Assembly: GCF_020711255.1 (NCBI RefSeq)
Contig: NZ_JAJFAW010000012.1
Span: 85,317 to 149,316 of the forward strand
Reading direction: 5' to 3'
Source: Hymenobacter plasmatis
GTDB lineage: Bacteria > Bacteroidota > Bacteroidia > Cytophagales > Hymenobacteraceae
DNA: 64,000 nt
The translations under genes were made by a program, and so were the position numbers. Shown piece after piece: positions 26,888 through 35,278 of this stretch; positions within the stretch are counted from its first letter, which is position 1; the number at the start of each line of letters is the position of its first letter. The notes beneath the pieces were generated by a model that was not told the DNA's origin, made no database searches, and was given only the letters and a program-made list of their open reading frames with translations.

Positions 26888-29785
26888 TCAGCGGATTACG
26901 GTGTTGTCAAACGTCAGGGCCACGTAATACAGCCCGCCGATGGTGGGCCCGGCCGCGTACTGGATGTAGCGGTTGTTGAGCAGGTTGGCGCCCCCAAGCT
27001 TGATGGTGCTTTTGAGGGCGGGCACGCGCAGATTCACCTGGGCATCCACGGTATGGTAGGCGGGCACCTGGCCGTTGGCCAGCGGGCTTTCCCAGTAGAA
27101 GGTGCTCTGGTGGCGCCACACCACGTTGAAGCCCAGGTTGCGCACGATTTCGCGGTTGCCGAAGCTCACGTTGGTGGCCCATTTTGGGGTGTTGAAGCCA
27201 GTGACGAAAATGTCGGACTGGCTATTGGCCGAGATGTTGTTGTAGCCCACGTTGCCGCCGAGGGTGAATTTCTGGTAGAAATTGTAGGTCAGGCCCAGCG
27301 TGGAGCCGTAGCTTTTGTACTTGTTCAGGGCGTTGGTATACACGCGGTAGCGGTCCTGGCGGGCGGCGCGGTTGCTGTTCAGGGCGGCCAGCACGGCATC
27401 ATCGGAGCCCACGGCTACTTGCTGGCCGGCGGCGTTTTTCGGCACGCTCACTTCCACCTGGCCCAGGAAGCCGGAGTACACGTTGTAGTAGGCGTCGGCG
27501 TCGAGGGAGAGGCGGTTGTCGAAGAGCACGCTGCGGTAGCCCACTTCGTAAGCGTTGATTTGCTCGGGCTGCTCGGTGGGCAGGTTGCCCACGGTGAGCA
27601 GGCTGCGGATTTCGGGGCGCACGGCGGCCTGGGCGGCTGTGGCGCCGGAAGTGGCGGCCACGTAGGCATTCACGGCCGCGTTGAATTTCGTGATGGAAGC
27701 CAGCGTGTAGGAGTTGTCGAGGTAGTTTAGGCCCTCGTTCACGCGGGCCAGGCCGCCCACGCGGCGCACGTTGCCGTTGTTCACGAAGGAGAGGGCCTCA
27801 AACAGGGAGGGAAAGCGCCAGCCGTTCTGGTAAGAAGCGCGGAAATTGTGCTTCTCGGCCACGGTGTACACGGCCGCCACCCGCGGGTTGATTTTGGGCG
27901 AGAACTCGGGGTTGTAGTCGGCCCGCAGAGAGGCGGTCAGCTTCAGCCGGTCCTGCAGCAAAAGCTTGGTGGCCTGGGCAAACACGCCGGCTTTTTTGTA
28001 GTACTGGTTGGTGCCACCGGGCTGAATCCGCTCGGCCAGCGGCCGGCTGAAATCCACGAAGTTGTTGCCGTCCGGAATCACCTCGTAGAGGCGGGCATCG
28101 GCCCCAAGCAGCACATCGGCAAATTTGATGCGGTTGCCCAGGCTCCACGTCCCCTCGGTGTGGTAGGTGTGGCTGCGCTGGGTGAGGGCCGCGCCGCCGG
28201 GCACGGGCGCGCCCGGCACGTTCACGCCGCTGTCCCAGTTATTGGTGTGGGTAATCTGGTTTTTGAGGTCGTTGAAGGCGGCGGTGCCGGGCAGGGCCCG
28301 GCCCTGGTCGGCCACCACGCGGGCCTGCTGCATGGCGGCGGCCAGGGGCTGGCCGGCGGTGAGCTGACTTTGCAGCTCGGTGCGGAATTTGTTGCCCCAC
28401 ATGGCGTTGGAGCCGTTTTGCAGGTCCAGGTTTAGCGCCAGGGGGTTGAGGTTGTAGGAGTTGCCGGTGTCCTCAATCAGCATGTAGGCGCGGGCCGTGA
28501 AGTCCTTGCCTTTCAGCTCAACTTTGTGGTTTTGCACGGTCACACCGTCCAGCTGAATCTTGTTGCCGCGCTGAAACACCCCGTCCATCAGCCCGAAGCG
28601 GTAGCCGTAGCTCAACTCCAGGTTGTCGCGCAGCTTGTAGTGCAGGCTTGCGTCGGCCTTGAGGTTGCGCACGATGGGGTTGGTGAGGTCCCGCTCGTAG
28701 TAGCCGGTGCGGCGCACGTTGAAGGTTTCGTTGCGGCCGTTGTAGGGGATGGTGATGCTCACGTTGCCGGCATTGTCGTCGCCGTAGCGGTTCCAGAGGT
28801 CGGCGGCGGGGTTGGCGCTACCGCTCAGCTCGGGAAAGCGGGGGTTGGCCGAAGCCAGGTTTTGGGGGTTCTGGTCGGTTTGGGTGTTGGCCAGCCAGTC
28901 GGTGCCGCGCAGAAAGCTGCCGTTCACCTTGAAGGCGAAGCGGTTGTTGAAGGCCTGAGCGTAGCGGATGGCCGTTTCGGTGAGCCCGCTCGGGTTGCGG
29001 TCGGTGCCGTCCACGTGGTTTACGCCCACTTTCTGGTACACGCTCAGGCCCTGGTAGGTGAAGGGGCTTTTGGTGGTGAGGTTGGCCATGCCGTTGATGG
29101 CGTTCATGCCGTAGAGGGCTGAGGCCGCGCCGGGCGTAATTTCCACGCTGGCAATGTCCAGCTCCGTCGGCCCAATGGCGTTGCCCAGTGGCACGCCCAG
29201 CGTGGCGGCCTGCATGTCCACGCCGTCCACGAGCTGCATAAAGCGGAAGTTGTTGGGGATGTTGAAGCCCCGCGTGTTCGGCACTTTGAAAGTGAGGCTG
29301 CTGGTGGTCATCTGCACGCCCTTCACGTTTTCCAGGGCGTCGTAGAAGCTCGGCGCGGGCGTCTCCTTGATGGCCCGGATGTCGAGCTTCTCAATGGCCA
29401 CCGGCGACTTGAGCCGGCTTTCCTCAACCCGCGACGCCGATACCACGACTTCGTTGGTGATGATTTCGCGGGAGTCCAGCGACACGGCAATGCGGCGGCT
29501 GCCGCGGGCAATTTCAATCTCGCGGGCCGCGTGCCCGATGGTGTTGAACACGAGCACAAATGGGTACTGCAGCTTGGCTTGCAGCTCAAATTTGCCCTCT
29601 GCGTCGGTTTGGGTGCCCATGCTGGCGCCTTTCACGCTCACACTCACGCCGGGCAGGGGTTCGTTGGTGCCTTTTTCGCGCACTTCGCCACTGATGGCAA
29701 TGAGCTCAACCTGGGCAAAAGCCGCCGTGGTACTGACCAGCAGCAGGAGTAAAAACAGCCAAAGCGCGGAGTAATAGAATTTCAT
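26888..29785 (-). CDS. TonB-dependent receptor with carboxypeptidase-like N-domain
   Basis: 965 residues from ATG 29785 (MKFYYSALWLFLLLLLVSTT), which gives a clean signal peptide; the longer frame to 29908 runs over a short upstream ORF and is rejected. After the signal comes a carboxypeptidase-D regulatory-like domain (ISGEVREKGTNEPLPGVSVS). The plug follows (SPVAIEKLDIRAIKETPAPS, GFNIPNNFRFMQLVDGVDM), then a 22-strand-type barrel ending in YYVALTFDNTVIR. It imports a large or scarce ligand across the outer membrane using TonB energy. Position at the head of the cysI sub-operon, behind a poly-Cys upstream ORF, suggests an organosulfur ligand; that is inference. Confidence 0.93.
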   Translation of the reverse strand: MKFYYSALWLFLLLLLVSTTAAFAQVELIAISGEVREKGTNEPLPGVSVSVKGASMGTQTDAEGKFELQAKLQYPFVLVFNTIGHAAREIEIARGSRRIAVSLDSREIITNEVVVSASRVEESRLKSPVAIEKLDIRAIKETPAPSFYDALENVKGVQMTTSSLTFKVPNTRGFNIPNNFRFMQLVDGVDMQAATLGVPLGNAIGPTELDIASVEITPGAASALYGMNAINGMANLTTKSPFTYQGLSVYQKVGVNHVDGTDRNPSGLTETAIRYAQAFNNRFAFKVNGSFLRGTDWLANTQTDQNPQNLASANPRFPELSGSANPAADLWNRYGDDNAGNVSITIPYNGRNETFNVRRTGYYERDLTNPIVRNLKADASLHYKLRDNLELSYGYRFGLMDGVFQRGNKIQLDGVTVQNHKVELKGKDFTARAYMLIEDTGNSYNLNPLALNLDLQNGSNAMWGNKFRTELQSQLTAGQPLAAAMQQARVVADQGRALPGTAAFNDLKNQITHTNNWDSGVNVPGAPVPGGAALTQRSHTYHTEGTWSLGNRIKFADVLLGADARLYEVIPDGNNFVDFSRPLAERIQPGGTNQYYKKAGVFAQATKLLLQDRLKLTASLRADYNPEFSPKINPRVAAVYTVAEKHNFRASYQNGWRFPSLFEALSFVNNGNVRRVGGLARVNEGLNYLDNSYTLASITKFNAAVNAYVAATSGATAAQAAVRPEIRSLLTVGNLPTEQPEQINAYEVGYRSVLFDNRLSLDADAYYNVYSGFLGQVEVSVPKNAAGQQVAVGSDDAVLAALNSNRAARQDRYRVYTNALNKYKSYGSTLGLTYNFYQKFTLGGNVGYNNISANSQSDIFVTGFNTPKWATNVSFGNREIVRNLGFNVVWRHQSTFYWESPLANGQVPAYHTVDAQVNLRVPALKSTIKLGGANLLNNRYIQYAAGPTIGGLYYVALTFDNTVIR

Positions 29786-29870
29786 CTCAAGGTGATTTGG
29801 GGAAAGTTGTTGAGGGCTTTTGGTGAGGATGCGCACCGGGCCAAGACCCCGCGCTCGGGCGAAAGCAGGT

Positions 29871-29936
29871 TCAACAACAGCAGCTTGCAACAGTGGCGGG
29901 CAACACAATTCGGTTTGAGATGATAGTCGTTTTCAT
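29871..29936 (-). CDS. Upstream ORF ending Cys-Cys-Cys-stop, candidate cysteine attenuator peptide
   Basis: A 21-codon frame, too short for routine gene calling. It begins MKTTIISNRI and ends LPATVASCCC followed by TGA (TGC TGT TGT TGA). Its stop is 85 bp before the ATG of the TonB receptor, on the same strand. Three consecutive Cys codons at the very end are the classic place for ribosome stalling when cysteinyl-tRNA is scarce. Poly-Cys short ORFs acting this way are known in mycobacteria; this is a similar layout in front of a sulfite-reduction sub-operon. Translation and function are inferred. No clear U-tract terminator follows, so any control may be translational or Rho-linked. Confidence 0.55.
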   Translation of the reverse strand: MKTTIISNRIVLPATVASCCC

Positions 29937-30038
29937 TGCTCAGAAAGAAGGTTTTTTGACAGGTATTATTTAGTCTTCATGTGGCGCTGGCTGAACCTCA
30001 CCCCCTGACTCCTACACGGCCCCAGTTTGCCGCGGGAA

Positions 30039-30116
30039 GTAGCGCGGACTCTGTAGTCCGCGTCCCCGGCGGACACCCGAACGGCGCGTGGACGCGGACT
30101 ACAGAGTCCGCGCTAC
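30039..30116. repeat. Long palindromic repeat, family 1 copy A
   Basis: Two perfect 27-bp inverted arms (30039-30065 and 30090-30116, starting GTAGCGCGGACTCTGTAGTC) enclose a 24-base loop. A second copy lies at 54939-55039 with the same arms except one compensated base pair. It sits between cysJ and the TonB receptor leader. It resembles a REP/MITE-type element and could also end transcription or stabilise RNA 3' ends. Confidence 0.85.
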
Positions 30117-30188
30117 AATCGTCAGGCTCCCCTCTCTTTTGGAGAGGGGCTGGGGTGAGGTTCCACTGCTCCGCGCTGCCTGCAGGTT

Positions 30189-32000
30189 TTAGTACACGTC
30201 CTCCAGGTAGCGGCGCTGCTTCTTCAGGTCGCGCACGTAGCTGGTGGCTTCTTCGGCCGAGAGGCCAGCTTCGCGCCGCACCACTTCGGTGAGGGCCGTT
30301 TGCACGGCTCCGCCTAAGCGCTTTTTATCGCCGCAGACGTAGAATTGGGCGCCGCCTTCGAGCCATGCAAACACCTCGCGGCTGTGCTCCAGCAGGCGGT
30401 CCTGCACGTAGATTTTTTCGGCCTGGTCGCGGGAGAAGGCCACGTCGAGCTTCGCCAAGCCGCCTTTCTGCAGGTGCCGCAGCCACTCGGCCTGGTACAG
30501 GAAGTCGGTGGTAAAGTGAGGGTTGCCAAACAGCAGCCAGTTGCGGCCGGTGGCGCCCAGCTCCACCCGCTCCTCCACAAAGGCCCGGAACGGGGCCACG
30601 CCAGTGCCCGCGCCCACCATGATAATGTCTGCAGCTGGGTTGGCGGGTAGTTTGAAGTACTCGTTGGTTTCCACGAACACCCGGGCCGTGTCGCCCACCG
30701 AAATCTGGTCGGCGAGGTACGACGAGCACACGCCGTGCTTGCGGCGGCCGTGGGCATCGTAGCGCAGCGCGCCCACCGTGAGGTGCACCTCATCGGGGTG
30801 CACCAGCAGGCTGCTGGCGATGGAGTAGGCGCGGCTGGGCAGTGGACGCAGGGTTTCGGCAAGCACCTGGGCCGTGAGCTGGTCGGTGGGGAAATCGGTG
30901 AGCAGGTCGGCCACATCGCGGCCGTATAGGTAGGGCTGCAGGCGGGAGGTATCGGCCAGCAGTGCGTGGAGCTCGGCGTGGGGCGTGAGGGCGGCGTAGC
31001 GCTCCACCACATCGCGGGTGAGGACCGTGAGCTCACGCCGGCTGGCCAGTACCGCAGCCAGCGGCCGGCTTTCGTTGCCCAGCGTCACCGAGGCCGTGTC
31101 GCTGAGGCGGGCGGCGCGCAGCACTTCTTCTACCAGGCTGTCCTCGTTCACGGGCAGCACGGCCAGGGCATCGCCGGGGGCGTAGTGCAGGCCCGAGCCG
31201 GCCAGGTTTAGCTCAATATGGTAGGTTTCTTTGGAAGAGCCACGCCCGTTGAGCTGAATGGTTTCCAGTACCCGCGCCGACCAAGGGTTGGTCCGCGTAA
31301 TGGCTGGGGTAGTGAGCGCCGCTGGGCTGGCCGCCACAGTAGCATTCGCACTGACGGCAGCCGCCGGCGTGCTGGCCGTTATTTTATCCAGCGCCGCCGC
31401 AATCCAGGACGTAGCGGCATCGTGGTAATCCACGTCGCAGTCGACCCGGGCCACCAAGCGCTGCCCACCCAATTCCGCCAGTCGCTGGTCAAACTCTTTG
31501 CCCGTCTGGCAGAAGTGCAGGTAGCTTTTATCGCCCAGGGCCAGCACCGCGAATTGCAGCTTCGGCAGCTGAGGCGCGCGCGGCCCCAGCACGAAACGGT
31601 GCAGTTCCTCGGCCGCCACGGGCGGGTCACCCTCGCCGTGCGTGCTCACGATGAGCAGCAGGTTTTGCTCCTGAGCCAACTGCCGGGTGGCGTAATCGTT
31701 CAGGTCGCGCACTTCTGCCGTGAGGCCCCGGCTGCGGGCGGCCTCAGCTGCTTGCTGGGCCACCTTTTTGCCGTTGCCGGTATGCGAGCCGTACAGGATG
31801 GTGAGCTTTTCTGCCGACGGTACTAGGCCCCGGGCTGTGGCAGAGGGCGCGCCATTGGCGACGGTCGCCCCGGCGGCTTGGCCATAGAAATACCCGCTCA
31901 GCCACACCAACTGCTGGGCGTTGAGGCCGGTCGAGAGCTGGCGGAGCGCCGCTTCGTCGAAACCGGCAGGCAGGGGCAGGGTAAGAGGTAGCTGATTCAT
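30189..32000 (-). CDS. cysJ: Sulfite reductase flavoprotein subunit
   Basis: 603 residues from ATG 32000 (MNQLPLTLPLPAGFDEAALR); the open frame upstream to 32171 is non-coding in character. A leader typical of CysJ is followed by an FMN flavodoxin domain (LTILYGSHTGNGKKVAQQAA, STHGEGDPP). An FAD domain (RAYSIASS, HGVCSSYLAD) and an NADPH domain (GAGTGVAPFRAFVEER, FGNPH, YVCGDKK) follow. It ends SYVRDLKKQRRYLEDVY, as CysJ proteins do. It passes electrons from NADPH via FAD and FMN to CysI. It is 43 bp after cobA and separated from the TonB receptor by a palindromic repeat. Confidence 0.93.
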   Translation of the reverse strand: MNQLPLTLPLPAGFDEAALRQLSTGLNAQQLVWLSGYFYGQAAGATVANGAPSATARGLVPSAEKLTILYGSHTGNGKKVAQQAAEAARSRGLTAEVRDLNDYATRQLAQEQNLLLIVSTHGEGDPPVAAEELHRFVLGPRAPQLPKLQFAVLALGDKSYLHFCQTGKEFDQRLAELGGQRLVARVDCDVDYHDAATSWIAAALDKITASTPAAAVSANATVAASPAALTTPAITRTNPWSARVLETIQLNGRGSSKETYHIELNLAGSGLHYAPGDALAVLPVNEDSLVEEVLRAARLSDTASVTLGNESRPLAAVLASRRELTVLTRDVVERYAALTPHAELHALLADTSRLQPYLYGRDVADLLTDFPTDQLTAQVLAETLRPLPSRAYSIASSLLVHPDEVHLTVGALRYDAHGRRKHGVCSSYLADQISVGDTARVFVETNEYFKLPANPAADIIMVGAGTGVAPFRAFVEERVELGATGRNWLLFGNPHFTTDFLYQAEWLRHLQKGGLAKLDVAFSRDQAEKIYVQDRLLEHSREVFAWLEGGAQFYVCGDKKRLGGAVQTALTEVVRREAGLSAEEATSYVRDLKKQRRYLEDVY

Positions 32001-32043
32001 AACTATAGAGAATGCTTCGTAGAAAAAAGGCGATTGGGCTGCG

Positions 32044-32859
32044 TCAGGCCACTTTGGCGTAGGGCAGGAGCAAGGCCTGCAGCGCAGCCTGCCAGGCCGG
32101 CGCGACAGCCGCCGCGGCCGGGGCGGTGGCCAGCCGCACCACCTCGCCCACCACGATGATGGCCGGAGCACCCAGGCCGGCGCGCGCCGTGCGGACAGCC
32201 AGGTCGGCCACGGTACCGGTCACGAGGCGGGCGGTGGGCAGGGTACCGTTTTGAATGACGGCGGCTGGCACGTCGGCGCCGCCGTGCTGGCCGAACAGGG
32301 CCATGATGTCGGCCAGGCGGTTCAGGCCCATGAGAATGATGGTGGTGGTGCGCGGCGATTGGGCCGCTTCGGCCACGGCGCCGGATAGTTGGCCATCGGC
32401 CGTGGTGGCTGTTATTACCCGGAAGCCTTCGCTAAGCCCGCGGTGCGTGGCCGGAATGCCCAGGCAGCCCGCCGCCGCTACCGCGCTGCTGATGCCTGGA
32501 ACATACTCGGTGCTGAGGCCGTGCTGCTCCGCGTAAAGCATTTCTTCTCGGCCCCTGCCAAACACAAACGGGTCCCCGCCTTTCAGCCGCACTACGTGGC
32601 CGTGGCGGTAGGCCTGCTCCACAATCAGGGCGTTGATTTCGTCCTGCGTATAGCCCGCGAACCCACGGCGCTTGCCCACAAATAGGGTGGGAGTGCCGGG
32701 CCGGGTGTGGACCAACAGGGCGTCATTGGCCAGCGCGTCGTAGAGCACCACGTCGGCCGCCGCCAGCACGTGCGCGCCCTTGAGCGTCAGCAGCTCCGGG
32801 TCGCCAGGGCCGGCGCCTACTACGGTCAGGCGCGGAATAAATAAGCTAGTAGCACGCAT
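32044..32859 (-). CDS. cobA: Uroporphyrinogen-III C-methyltransferase
   Basis: 271 residues, all four SUMT signatures present: VVGAGPGDPELLTLKG, YDALANDALL, RLKGGDPFVFGRGREE and VPGISSAVAAAGCLGIPATH. It uses two S-adenosylmethionines to make precorrin-2 from uroporphyrinogen III. The next step is done by the N-half of the CysG-TauE fusion at the far end of the block, so the two genes split the work of a classical CysG. SAM use gives a link to the SAM riboswitch ahead of the operon. It lies 19 bp after cysN. Confidence 0.95.
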   Translation of the reverse strand: MRATSLFIPRLTVVGAGPGDPELLTLKGAHVLAAADVVLYDALANDALLVHTRPGTPTLFVGKRRGFAGYTQDEINALIVEQAYRHGHVVRLKGGDPFVFGRGREEMLYAEQHGLSTEYVPGISSAVAAAGCLGIPATHRGLSEGFRVITATTADGQLSGAVAEAAQSPRTTTIILMGLNRLADIMALFGQHGGADVPAAVIQNGTLPTARLVTGTVADLAVRTARAGLGAPAIIVVGEVVRLATAPAAAAVAPAWQAALQALLLPYAKVA

Positions 32860-32878
32860 GGCTTGGGCTGCTTAAATG

Positions 32879-34168
32879 TTAGATGGAGAAGCTCGCCTCA
32901 GCCAGCACGGGCGGGGTGAAGTAGTCCCGTTCGGTGCCTTCGATGAGGCCGGCGGCCAGGGTTGCTCCGGTCTGCTCGTCGACCAGGATGAAAGCGCCGG
33001 TGGCGCGGTTCTGGCGGTAGTCGTCCACTACCAGCGGGCCCGCGGTTTTCAGCTGCACCCGCACGATGTCGTTGAGCTGGGCGGCGTCGGTGCCCACGCT
33101 TTCGAAGGTGGCCACGTTGGTTTTGTACACAATGGCTGTTACCGAGGCCTTCACCACGGCGGTGTGGTGCTGCACCAGCAGCTTGCGCCCGGCTTTGAGG
33201 GGCCGCTCGTCCATCCAGCACAAGGTGGCTTCCACTTCGCGGGTCACGGCGGGGTGGGCGTTCACCGGCACTATGGTGTCTCCGCGGCTCACGTCCACGT
33301 CGTCGCGCAGGCGCAGCACCACCGCCTGGGGGGCCGTGGCCGCGGCCACTTCGCGTTCATTTATTTCAATGGCCTCAATCTCCGTTTCCAGCCCCGACGG
33401 CCAGACGCGTACCCGGTCGCCGGGCCGGTAGGTGCCGCTCTGAATGCGGCCCGCGTAGCCGCGGTAGTCGTGCAGCTCCTCGGTCTGGGGCCGAATCACA
33501 TACTGCACCTGGAAGCGCGGCTCGTTGGGGTTGGCATCGGCCGGCACGGGCACTTGCTCGAGGTGTTCGAGCAGGCTTGGGCCTTCGTACCAGCCCAACT
33601 GCCGCGAGCGCCGCACCACGTTGTCGCCATTGAGCGCGCTGAGCGGAATGGCCACCACGCTGGCGAGCTTGAGTTGCTCGGCCACAGCGTGGTAGTCTTC
33701 CACAATCTGGTTGAACACCGCTTCTTCGTGGCTCACCAAATCCATCTTGTTCACCGCGAGCACAAAGTGCTGAATGCCCAGCAAGGAGGCGATGAGCGTG
33801 TGCCGACGGGTTTGCTCAATAATGCCCTGGCGGGCATCAACCAGCACAATGGCCAGGTCGGCATTCGAGGCGCCAGTCACCATGTTGCGGGTGTACTGCA
33901 CGTGGCCCGGGGCGTCGGTGATGATGAATTTGCGGCGCGGCGTGGTGAAGTACTTGTGCGCGACATCAATGGTGATGCCCTGCTCGCGCTCGGCTTTCAG
34001 GCCGTCGGTGAGGAGCGCCAAATCCACGGCTCCGCCGGCGTGGCGGCGCTTTTCCAGCGTGGCCAGCACGTCGAGCGAGACGGAGTCGCTGTCGTATAGC
34101 AGGCGGCCGATGAGCGTGCTTTTGCCGTCGTCCACGCTGCCGCAGGTGATAAATCGAAGAAGGTCCAT
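32879..34168 (-). CDS. cysN: Sulfate adenylyltransferase subunit 1 (GTPase)
   Basis: 429 residues. G1 is CGSVDDGKSTLIGRLLYDS, the switch region ITIDVAHKYFTTPRRKFII, G3 DAPGHVQYTRNM and G4 NKMD. EF-Tu-like beta-barrel domains 2 and 3 follow. It has CysN length without a fused CysC kinase domain. GTP hydrolysis drives formation of APS by the CysD partner encoded upstream. A 97-bp palindromic repeat lies in the 135-bp gap between cysD and cysN. Confidence 0.95.
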   Translation of the reverse strand: MDLLRFITCGSVDDGKSTLIGRLLYDSDSVSLDVLATLEKRRHAGGAVDLALLTDGLKAEREQGITIDVAHKYFTTPRRKFIITDAPGHVQYTRNMVTGASNADLAIVLVDARQGIIEQTRRHTLIASLLGIQHFVLAVNKMDLVSHEEAVFNQIVEDYHAVAEQLKLASVVAIPLSALNGDNVVRRSRQLGWYEGPSLLEHLEQVPVPADANPNEPRFQVQYVIRPQTEELHDYRGYAGRIQSGTYRPGDRVRVWPSGLETEIEAIEINEREVAAATAPQAVVLRLRDDVDVSRGDTIVPVNAHPAVTREVEATLCWMDERPLKAGRKLLVQHHTAVVKASVTAIVYKTNVATFESVGTDAAQLNDIVRVQLKTAGPLVVDDYRQNRATGAFILVDEQTGATLAAGLIEGTERDYFTPPVLAEASFSI

Positions 34169-34189
34169 GTATTTTGAGTTTTATCAGTT

Positions 34190-34286
34190 CGTCATGCTGA
34201 GCGCAGTCAAAGCATCTCTACCGCTTCGTTGAGCTAGCATTGATTACTGCTGCAGTAGAGATGCTTCGACTCCGCTCAGCATGACG
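34190..34286. repeat. Long palindromic repeat, family 2 copy A
   Basis: Imperfect 32-bp inverted arms at the two ends (left CGTCATGCTGAGCGCAGTCA..., two mismatches with the right arm) around about 33 bases. A second copy lies at 53244-53364. It sits inside the cys operon, between cysD and cysN. Confidence 0.85.
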
Positions 34287-34303
34287 TTTTTGTAATTGGT
34301 CGG

Positions 34304-35215
34304 CTAGAAATACCCGTTGCGCTTGCGGTCCTCCATGCCGGTTTCGGAGAGGTTGTCGTCGAGGCGGGTGGCGCCGCGCTCGCTCACTTTGGCCAACAGC
34401 AGGTCCTGGATGATGTCGTCTACCGACTCGGCGTCGCTTTCCACGGCGGCGGTGCAAGTGGAGTCGCCCACGGTTCGGAAGCGCACGCGGCGGCTCACGA
34501 TTTCGTCGGTGTCGTCGAGGTTAAGGTGTTCGCTTAGGCCCAGGAGCTGGCCACTGGGCAGCACCACGCAACGGCGCTCGTGGGCGAAGTAGATGTCGGG
34601 CAGCTGGATGTTTTCGCGCTGGATGTAGTTCCACACGTCTAGCTCCGTCCAGTTGGAAATGGGGAAGACGCGCACGTTTTCGCCCTTCTGGATGCGGCCG
34701 TTGTAGATGTTCCACAGCTCCGGGCGCTGGCGGCGCGGGTCCCACTGCCCAAACTCGTCGCGCACCGAGAATATCCGCTCCTTGGCGCGGGCCTTCTCCT
34801 CGTCGCGGCGCGCCCCGCCGATGCAGGCGTCAAAGCCAAATTCCTCAATCACGTCGAGCAGCGTGTACGTCTGCAGCGGGTTGCGACTGGGGTATTTGCC
34901 GCCCGGCTCGTGCAGGCCCCGCTCCCGGATGGTGTCGGCCACCTGGCGCACAATCAGCTGCTCGCCCAGCGAGGCCGCGAGGGAATCCCGGAAGTCGATG
35001 ATTTCCTCAAAATTGTGGCCCGTGTCGATGTGCACCAGCGGGAAGGGGAACCGGCCCGGGCGGAAGGCCTTTTCGGCCAGGCGGGTGAGGGCAATGGAGT
35101 CTTTGCCGCCCGAAAAGAGCAGCGCGGGGCGTTCAAACTGGCCGGCCACTTCGCGCAGAATGTGGATGGCTTCGGCCTCCAGCCGGTCCAGGTAGTCAAG
35201 CGTAATCGTATTCAT
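34304..35215 (-). CDS. cysD: Sulfate adenylyltransferase subunit 2
   Basis: 303 residues from ATG 35215 (MNTITLDYLDRLEAEAIHIL), the usual CysD start; an ATG at 35248 would add 11 residues and cannot be excluded. The PP-loop is LLFSGGKDSIALTRLA. Other marks are FPLVHIDTGHNFEEIIDFRD and the conserved FDACIGGARRDEEKARAKER. It adenylates sulfate with ATP, in complex with the CysN GTPase. It follows cysH by 63 bp. Confidence 0.95.
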   Translation of the reverse strand: MNTITLDYLDRLEAEAIHILREVAGQFERPALLFSGGKDSIALTRLAEKAFRPGRFPFPLVHIDTGHNFEEIIDFRDSLAASLGEQLIVRQVADTIRERGLHEPGGKYPSRNPLQTYTLLDVIEEFGFDACIGGARRDEEKARAKERIFSVRDEFGQWDPRRQRPELWNIYNGRIQKGENVRVFPISNWTELDVWNYIQRENIQLPDIYFAHERRCVVLPSGQLLGLSEHLNLDDTDEIVSRRVRFRTVGDSTCTAAVESDAESVDDIIQDLLLAKVSERGATRLDDNLSETGMEDRKRNGYF

Positions 35216-35278
35216 GGGGCGTAAAAAGGAGGGCTCAAGCTGAGCCATTCACTGATAAATCTTGAATAGGGGAGAGTC

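Noticed and set aside
26744..27730. 328-codon plus-strand frame opposite the TonB receptor
   Set aside because: Antisense shadow; low-complexity Gly/Val/His composition.
29786..29908. N-terminal extension of the TonB receptor
   Set aside because: It would bury the signal peptide; ATG 29785 gives a normal signal sequence.
32876..34099. 407-codon plus-strand frame opposite cysN
   Set aside because: Mirror of the conserved CysN frame; no protein-like motifs.
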